Source of the DNA: Paraburkholderia sp. BL25I1N1
GTDB lineage: Bacteria > Pseudomonadota > Gammaproteobacteria > Burkholderiales > Burkholderiaceae
Length of the DNA: 64,000 nt
Direction: 5' to 3'
Assembly: GCF_003002025.1 (NCBI RefSeq)
Contig: NZ_PVZB01000020.1
Location: 62,001-126,000, forward strand
Positions 59,014-64,000 of this stretch are shown here, in pieces. The position numbers and the translations under genes were made by a program. The stretch's first letter is position 1. Each line of letters begins with the position of its first letter. The notes below the pieces were generated by a model. The model had not been told where the DNA came from. It saw only the letters and a list, made by a program, of their open reading frames with translations, and made no database searches.

Positions 59014-60747
59014 ATGGAACGCTTCGATTACGTGATCGTCGGCGGCGGATCGGCAGGGTGCGTGCTCGCGCATCGTCTGTCGGCAGTCGCGTCGCTGCGC
59101 GTCGCGCTGATCGAAGCAGGCGCGGATACGCCGCCCGGCAAGGTGCCCGCGGCGATTCTCGACAGCTATCCGATGCCGGTTTTCTGCGGCGACAAATACA
59201 TCTGGCCGGAATTGAAGGCAAGCGCCACGCGCACCGCCGCGCCTCGCGTCTACGAGCAGGGCCGGGTGATGGGCGGCGGGTCGAGCATCAACGTGCAGTC
59301 AGCCAATCGCGGCCTGCCGCGCGACTACGACGACTGGGCCGCCAACGGTGCGAGCGGCTGGGCATGGCAGGACGTACTGCCGTATTTCCGCAAACTCGAA
59401 CGCGATGTAGATTTTCCGGCCGGTGAGTTGCACGGCAGAGATGGCCCGGTGCCGATCCGCCGCGTTCTGCCGGCGTATTGGCCGGCGTTCTGCGACGCCT
59501 TCGCCGACGGCATGCGAAAAAATGGTTTCGCGGCCTTGCAGGATCAGAACGCCGAGTTCGGCGACGGCTATTTTCCCGGCGCGTTTTCGAATCTCGACGA
59601 CCGGCGCGTATCGACCGCAACGGCCTATCTGGACGAAGCGACGCGTCAGCGCCGCAATCTGCGCATCTATGCGGACTTGCGCGTCGAGTCGATCCTCATG
59701 GAAGGGCGTGTCGCGCGCGGCGTGGTCGCGGTAGAGCGCAGCGGCGCGCGCATCCGTTTCGACGCCAACGAAGTCATAGTGAGCGCGGGCGCGTTGCAAT
59801 CTCCCGCGTTGCTGCTGCGCGCCGGCATCGGCGCGAAGGCGGAACTGGACGCGCTCGGCATCGAGTGCAGAGTCGATCTGCCGGGCGTGGGACGCAATCT
59901 CCAGGATCATCCGTCGCTCACGTTCTGTCATTTTCTCGAACGGCGTTTTCGCATGCCGCTCTCGCGCCGTCGCGCGAGCATGACGGCCGCGCGCTTTACC
60001 TCGGGCATAGCGGGCTGCGACGAGTCCGATCTGTATCTGTCGAGTGCGACGCGCGCCGCCTGGCATGCGCTCGGCAACCGGCTCGGCTTGTTTTTCCTCT
60101 GGTGCAACCGGCCTTATTCGCGCGGCCGCGTGCAACTCGTGTCCGCCGATCCAGCGGTGGCGCCGCGCGTCGATCTGAATCTGCTCGACGATCCGCGCGA
60201 TCTCGCGCGCCTCGTCCACGGCGTGCGGATACTCGCGAAGATCGTCGCGGCGTCGGGTCTCGGCGACAACCCGCGCGACTTTTTTCCGGCTACGTTTTCA
60301 CCGCGTGTGAAAGCGCTGAGCCGCGTCGGCAAGGGCAATGCGGCGCTGACGTCGCTGCTCGGCATGCTGCTCGATACGCCCGCGCCGTTGCGGCGGCTGC
60401 TGATCGAGCGTTTCTTCACGCGAGGCCAGCGCATGTCCGCGCTGCTGGCCGAGCCGGGCGCGCTCGAAGACTTTATCCGCGCGAATGTGTTCGGCGTCTG
60501 GCACGCCAGCGGTACTTGCCGGATGGGCGACGCGCACGACGCCACGGCGGTAACCGACACTTCGGGCCGTGTGCACGGCGCGCACGGCCTGCGGGTCGTC
60601 GACGCCTCGCTGATGCCGCGCCTGCCCTCGGCGAATACGAATATCCCGACCATCATGATGGCCGAAAAGATTGCCGACGCGATGCTCGCGCGGCGCGAGG
60701 CCAATGCTGGATCGAAGACGGCGCCGCTCACCGCGGCCTCGCCATAA
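59014..60747 (+). CDS. hmfH: GMC-family FAD oxidase (5-hydroxymethylfurfural/furfural oxidase HmfH)
   Basis: 577 aa from ATG 59014 (AGGAGA at 59001-59006). The FAD fold is YVIVGGGSAGCVLAHRLS at the N-terminus, with RVMGGGSSINVQ and the GMC signature VIVSAGALQSPALLLRAG; the catalytic His lies in FGVWHASGTCRMGDAHDATAVTD and the end has NTNIPTIMMAEKIADA. HmfH oxidises HMF to 2,5-furandicarboxylate and furfural to furoate. The position after hmfE and before the transporter supports this. Isolated GMC enzymes can also act on alcohols such as choline, so the substrate depends on context. Confidence 0.87.
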   Translation: MERFDYVIVGGGSAGCVLAHRLSAVASLRVALIEAGADTPPGKVPAAILDSYPMPVFCGDKYIWPELKASATRTAAPRVYEQGRVMGGGSSINVQSANRGLPRDYDDWAANGASGWAWQDVLPYFRKLERDVDFPAGELHGRDGPVPIRRVLPAYWPAFCDAFADGMRKNGFAALQDQNAEFGDGYFPGAFSNLDDRRVSTATAYLDEATRQRRNLRIYADLRVESILMEGRVARGVVAVERSGARIRFDANEVIVSAGALQSPALLLRAGIGAKAELDALGIECRVDLPGVGRNLQDHPSLTFCHFLERRFRMPLSRRRASMTAARFTSGIAGCDESDLYLSSATRAAWHALGNRLGLFFLWCNRPYSRGRVQLVSADPAVAPRVDLNLLDDPRDLARLVHGVRILAKIVAASGLGDNPRDFFPATFSPRVKALSRVGKGNAALTSLLGMLLDTPAPLRRLLIERFFTRGQRMSALLAEPGALEDFIRANVFGVWHASGTCRMGDAHDATAVTDTSGRVHGAHGLRVVDASLMPRLPSANTNIPTIMMAEKIADAMLARREANAGSKTAPLTAASP

Positions 60748-60841
60748 GGTTTCTTAACACCACCAAGAGCACGCGCAAGAGAACGTGCCTACAAACGGGG
60801 ACGATCGAGAGACGGCCCCGCTGATAGTCAAGGAGATGACG

Positions 60842-62218
60842 ATGTCTGTAGCAGCGCAAAATGGCGCCGCCTTGCCCGCGGTAGACCAGCGGCAAGTGAT
60901 GGGTGCGGTAATGGCCTCGTGCCTCGGCTGGGCACTGGATCTGTTCGATCTGTTCGTATTGCTATTCGTCGCGCCGGTGGTCGGGCGGCTGTTCTTTCCG
61001 TCCGAGCATGCGATGCTCTCGCTCGCTGCGGTGTATGCGTCGTTTGCCGTGACATTGCTGATGCGCCCGCTGGGTTCGGCATGGTTCGGCTCCTACGCGG
61101 ACCGCCACGGACGCAAGGGCGCGATGATCATCGCGGTGGTCGGCGTGGGGCTTTCCACGGCCGCGTTCGGCCTGCTGCCGACCGTCGCGCAGGTGGGTCT
61201 CGTCGCGCCGATCCTGTTCCTCGTGCTGCGGCTCGTGCAGGGCGTGTTCGTGGGCGGCGTGGTGGCATCGACGCATACCATCGGCACCGAATCGGTCGCG
61301 CCGAAATACCGCGGCGCGGTGTCGGGGCTGATCGGCGGCGGCGGAGCGGGGCTCGGCGCGTTGCTCGCCTCGCTCACGTATCTCGCGATGTCGGCGCTAT
61401 TCCCCGGCGCGGCGTTCGAGGTGTGGGGCTGGCGCTGCATGTTTTTCACCGGCATCATCAGTTCGGTGCTCGGACTGTTCGTTTTCAGCAGTCTCGAAGA
61501 GTCGCCGCTGTGGAAAAAGCTCGCCGCAGAAAAGGCCGCCAAGGCCGCGGCACAGAAGCACGACGCGCCGGTCGAAATCGTGCGCTCACCCGTGCGCACG
61601 CTGTTTTCCCGCGACTATCGGTCGATTCTGTTCGTCAACCTGTTGCTGACTATCGGCGGCGGCAGTGGCTATTACCTGACCTCCGGCTATCTGCCCACCT
61701 TCCTCAAGGTGGTCAGCCACGCGCCGAACGGCGCCGCGGCGGCGATCCTGCTGATCTGCAGCGTGGCGGTGGTGATCGCGTCGGTGGCGGCGGGGCATCT
61801 GAGCACTTTCATCGGCCGCAAGTCCACTTTCATCTGGCTCGGCCTTATCCGGCTCTTCGCGTTGCCCGCACTGTTCCTGCTGCTGCCCACGGCGCAAAGC
61901 GTCACCATGATCGGCGTGTATGCGGTGATTCTCAGCGCGCTCGGCAGCGCGGGCTATGCGCCGATCCTGATCTTCCTGAACGAACGGTTCCCGACCGCGA
62001 TTCGAGCGACCGGCACCGGGCTTTCATGGAACATCGGCTTTGCCATTGGCGGGATGATGCCGACCGCCGTCTCGCTGGTGGCGAAAGACGCGAGCGAGTT
62101 GCCGATGACGCTGGCGATCTTCGTCGGGGCGATCAGCGTGATTTTCCTGATCGGCGCGTTCGTCGTGCCGGAAACGCGCGGGCGGCTCGAACAGGCCGCG
62201 GCGCGCGAGCCGGTTTAG
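60842..62218 (+). CDS. hmfT: MFS transporter of the hmf cluster (HmfT)
   Basis: 458 aa from ATG 60842, which is correctly spaced from AGGAG at 60831-60835; an upstream GTG is not supported. Twelve hydrophobic helices are visible, with the metabolite:proton symporter motif GSAWFGSYADRHGRKGAMI and an N-terminal ASCLGWALDLFDLFVL. The family imports organic acids with protons. In this cluster it is the predicted furoate or furandicarboxylate importer. It runs convergent with the LysR gene, their ends overlapping by 4 bp. Confidence 0.85.
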   Translation: MSVAAQNGAALPAVDQRQVMGAVMASCLGWALDLFDLFVLLFVAPVVGRLFFPSEHAMLSLAAVYASFAVTLLMRPLGSAWFGSYADRHGRKGAMIIAVVGVGLSTAAFGLLPTVAQVGLVAPILFLVLRLVQGVFVGGVVASTHTIGTESVAPKYRGAVSGLIGGGGAGLGALLASLTYLAMSALFPGAAFEVWGWRCMFFTGIISSVLGLFVFSSLEESPLWKKLAAEKAAKAAAQKHDAPVEIVRSPVRTLFSRDYRSILFVNLLLTIGGGSGYYLTSGYLPTFLKVVSHAPNGAAAAILLICSVAVVIASVAAGHLSTFIGRKSTFIWLGLIRLFALPALFLLLPTAQSVTMIGVYAVILSALGSAGYAPILIFLNERFPTAIRATGTGLSWNIGFAIGGMMPTAVSLVAKDASELPMTLAIFVGAISVIFLIGAFVVPETRGRLEQAAAREPV

Positions 62219-63138
62219 CTCGGGGACGGGTCGGCGGGCGCGCCCGTCGTCACGCGCCGGATCTCTTCGCCGATGATCTCGATCAGCGCGTGCGCCGCGG
62301 GCCCGATCGGCCGTTTCGGATGGCTCACGCGGATGATGTGCCGCACGATCGGCGGCGACGTGATGGTGCGCGCGCACAGCACCCCCTCGTCGACTTTGCG
62401 CTGAACCACCACGCGCGGCAGGATTGTCGCGACGCTGCTCTGTTCGACGAACTGCACGATGGTGTTCAGCAGGTCGATCTCGAACTTCGGCTTGATGACC
62501 ACGTCTTCGGCCAGCAGCGCTGCGTCCAGTACGCCGCGCAGGCCGTTGCGGCGGGTCGGCAGCACCAGCTCGATGCCGGCCAGTTGCGCGGGATCGACGG
62601 CCGGCGGCAGGTCGGGGCCGAGCGCGGCGCTCGTCACCAGCACCATCTCCTCGTCGACCAGCGGCACCACGTCGAGCGTGAGGCGCCCGCGCGGCTTGTT
62701 GATGATGGCTGCATCCAGCCGGCCCGCTTCGACCGCGTCGATCAACTGCGCGCTGAACCCGTCGGCGACCGACACTTCGACTTGCGGGAACATCGCGTTG
62801 AACCTGGCGAGCGACTCCGGCAGCACGCTTTCCGCCTCGGACGACACCATGCCGAGCGACACTCGCCCCGTCACGATCGCGTCCTGGCGGCTCAACTGGT
62901 CGCGCGCCCGCTCGATATCGCGCATGATCGGCGTGTACAGGCGGTACATCTGGCGCGCCGCGTCGGTCGGCGTCATGCCGTGCGGGCCGCGTTCGAAGAG
63001 TTTCTGGCGCAATTCGGTTTCGAGCTTCGAAATCTGCATGCTGAGCGCGGGCTGGACGATATTGAGCCGCTTCGCCGCGCGCGTGACGGAGCCGTCTTCG
63101 AACAGCGTGATGAAATACTGGATTTGCTTGAGGTCCAT
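62215..63138 (-). CDS. hmfR2: Second LysR-family regulator of the hmf cluster
   Basis: 307 aa. The N-terminus MDLKQIQYFITLFEDGSVTRAAKRLNIVQPALSMQISKLETELRQKLFERG is nearly the same as that of the regulator at 48680, and the effector domain is collinear (RVSLGMVSSEAESVLPESLARFNAMFPQVEVSVADGF). The two genes thus arose by duplication and bracket the cluster. This one is convergent with hmfT, so it does not share a divergent promoter with any hmf gene. The symbol is by analogy with other hmf loci. Whether it acts on hmf or elsewhere is unknown. Confidence 0.8.
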   Translation of the reverse strand: MDLKQIQYFITLFEDGSVTRAAKRLNIVQPALSMQISKLETELRQKLFERGPHGMTPTDAARQMYRLYTPIMRDIERARDQLSRQDAIVTGRVSLGMVSSEAESVLPESLARFNAMFPQVEVSVADGFSAQLIDAVEAGRLDAAIINKPRGRLTLDVVPLVDEEMVLVTSAALGPDLPPAVDPAQLAGIELVLPTRRNGLRGVLDAALLAEDVVIKPKFEIDLLNTIVQFVEQSSVATILPRVVVQRKVDEGVLCARTITSPPIVRHIIRVSHPKRPIGPAAHALIEIIGEEIRRVTTGAPADPSPS

Positions 63139-63339
63139 GAAACGCGGGAGCGGGTCGGAAACCGATGTAAAAAACGCGGGGAAACAGGGCGGGAAGGACC
63201 GGAAGCTCCGAGTTTAACCGTGCCGCGCCGCGCCTGCTTGCAAGCCCGCGGGGAAGCCCGCGCGGCGCGGCGTGCGCGTCGTCACGAACCTGTTTCCTTA
63301 CACTGCTACAATCTCGTCTTTCTCGATCGACTGTGCGCT

Positions 63340-64000
63340 ATGGGTTTCGAACAACTCGCTGAACTGAAGAAGCAATTGGCCGCGGCTCGCCGCGAGGCTG
63401 CGCCTGCCGCGAAGTCCGGCGCCAGGCCTGCTTCGAAGGACGCGTCCAAGCCGGCCAAGGACGCTTCCAAGCCCGCTGCCAAGGACGCCGCCAAGCCGGG
63501 CGCGAGGCCTGCCCGCAAGCCCGCGCCGCCGCACCGTGCCGCGCCCGCAGCCGCATCCGACGCCAAACCGGCGGTGGAAGCGAAGCCGGTGGACCCGGTG
63601 GTGAAATCGATCGGGCGGCTGCAGAAACGCTTCCCCATTGCTTTCCCCAAGAATCCGGCGCCCAAGCTGCCGCTCAAGGTCGGTATTTTCGAAGACCTCG
63701 TGGTGCATGCCAAGGAACTGTCGTTGAGCGAAGCCGAGTTGCGCGACGCCATCAAGACCTGGTGCCGTGGCAGCCGCTATTGGAAATGTCTCGTGGAAGG
63801 CGCGGCGCGCGTCGATCTGACGGGCGCCGAGGCGGGCAAGGTCACGGCGCAGGAAGCCGCCGGTGCGCAGCGTCTGCAGGCGCATCGCGCGGGCAGGAGC
63901 GCGGCGAAGGCGGCAGCCGCCGCGGCGAACGCAAATGCGGCCGGCGAGGCAGGCACGGAAGCGGGCGCTCAAGCCGCTGCCGAAACGCCGAATGCGCCAG
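63340..64000 (+). CDS. ProQ/FinO-family RNA chaperone, 3'-truncated by the window
   Basis: The ATG at 63340 opens MGFEQLAELKKQLAAARREAA and the frame continues to the window end (220 codons seen). After a lysine/alanine/proline-rich linker with repeated KDASKPA/KDAAKP units (residues ~20-70), a ProQ/FinO domain follows: VKSIGRLQKRFPIAFPKNPAPKLPLKVGIFEDL, LSLSEAELRDAIKTWCRGSRYWKCLVEGAARVDL. Proteins of this family bind structured small RNAs and 3' ends. The N-terminal low-complexity tail is unusual for E. coli ProQ but occurs in Burkholderiaceae members. The region 63139-63339 holds its promoter. Confidence 0.9.
   Translation, partial: MGFEQLAELKKQLAAARREAAPAAKSGARPASKDASKPAKDASKPAAKDAAKPGARPARKPAPPHRAAPAAASDAKPAVEAKPVDPVVKSIGRLQKRFPIAFPKNPAPKLPLKVGIFEDLVVHAKELSLSEAELRDAIKTWCRGSRYWKCLVEGAARVDLTGAEAGKVTAQEAAGAQRLQAHRAGRSAAKAAAAAANANAAGEAGTEAGAQAAAETPNAP

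Noticed and set aside
63306..63972. Minus-strand frames of about 150-220 codons at the right edge
   Set aside because: They are antisense to the ProQ-family gene, which shows clear domain motifs and runs off the window.

Overview
The window is a 64 kb GC-rich chromosomal stretch from a betaproteobacterium, almost certainly Paraburkholderia or a close Burkholderiaceae relative. The evidence is the gene content: bacteriohopanetetrol-modifying hpn genes, a complete furfural/HMF (hmf) catabolic cluster, PobA, KduID/KdgT, MprF with AcvB, many two-component and LysR/IclR/GntR regulators, and a Burkholderia-type intergenic hairpin repeat. It reads as ordinary chromosome with metabolic islands and one small type VI effector insertion. 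No tRNA, rRNA, IS element, prophage or CRISPR array is visible.

Layout. 1-6 kb: 3' end of a hybrid histidine kinase, an acyl-CoA dehydrogenase / NodS-type methyltransferase / glycosyltransferase operon, a DUF421 membrane protein and a DHA2-type exporter. 6-7 kb: two very small genes (50 and 46 aa). 7-11 kb: mprF-acvB, predicted to make and hydrolyse lysyl-phosphatidylglycerol. 11-13 kb: ilvA preceded by an Ile-rich leader peptide and an attenuator. 13-16 kb: pobA, an orphan ParA-like ATPase and a glutathione transferase. 16-21 kb: a sugar-acid operon (FadR-type GntR regulator, gluconate 5-dehydrogenase-like SDR, MFS transporter, mannonate-dehydratase/RspA enzyme). 21-22 kb: small exported proteins. 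22.7-29.3 kb: an Fe/2-oxoglutarate dioxygenase, then kdgR-kduD-kduI divergent from kdgT (2-keto-3-deoxygluconate use), then a semialdehyde dehydrogenase. 29.6 kb: a cold-shock protein.

30-38.7 kb is a hopanoid decoration locus: hpnJ, a GT2 enzyme and hpnL; a two-component system on the opposite strand; then an unknown membrane protein, hpnI and hpnK. HpnI, HpnK and HpnJ act in turn to glycosylate, deacetylate and ring-contract the polar head group of bacteriohopanetetrol. Both hpn promoters carry the same 20-bp element, CTTAAG-N5-CTTCAG, placed 10 bp before a TAsTAT -10 box. This is the binding pattern of PmrA/QseB-type regulators.

38.7-40.6 kb holds a type VI effector module: a 38-aa coupling peptide, a PAAR protein, a Tae4-type amidase and a polytopic presumed immunity protein. 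40.8-48.7 kb is a TolC/adaptor/RND efflux operon divergent from a second PmrA/QseB-like two-component system. The intergenic region between them carries nine CTTMAG-like hexamers at an exact 11-bp period, the most striking non-coding structure in the window.

48.7-63.1 kb is the hmf cluster: UbiD-type decarboxylase with its flavin prenyltransferase, three-subunit molybdenum furoyl-CoA dehydrogenase, furoyl-CoA ligase, crotonase, GMC oxidase and transporter, bracketed by two paralogous LysR regulators. The window ends inside a proQ-family RNA chaperone gene.
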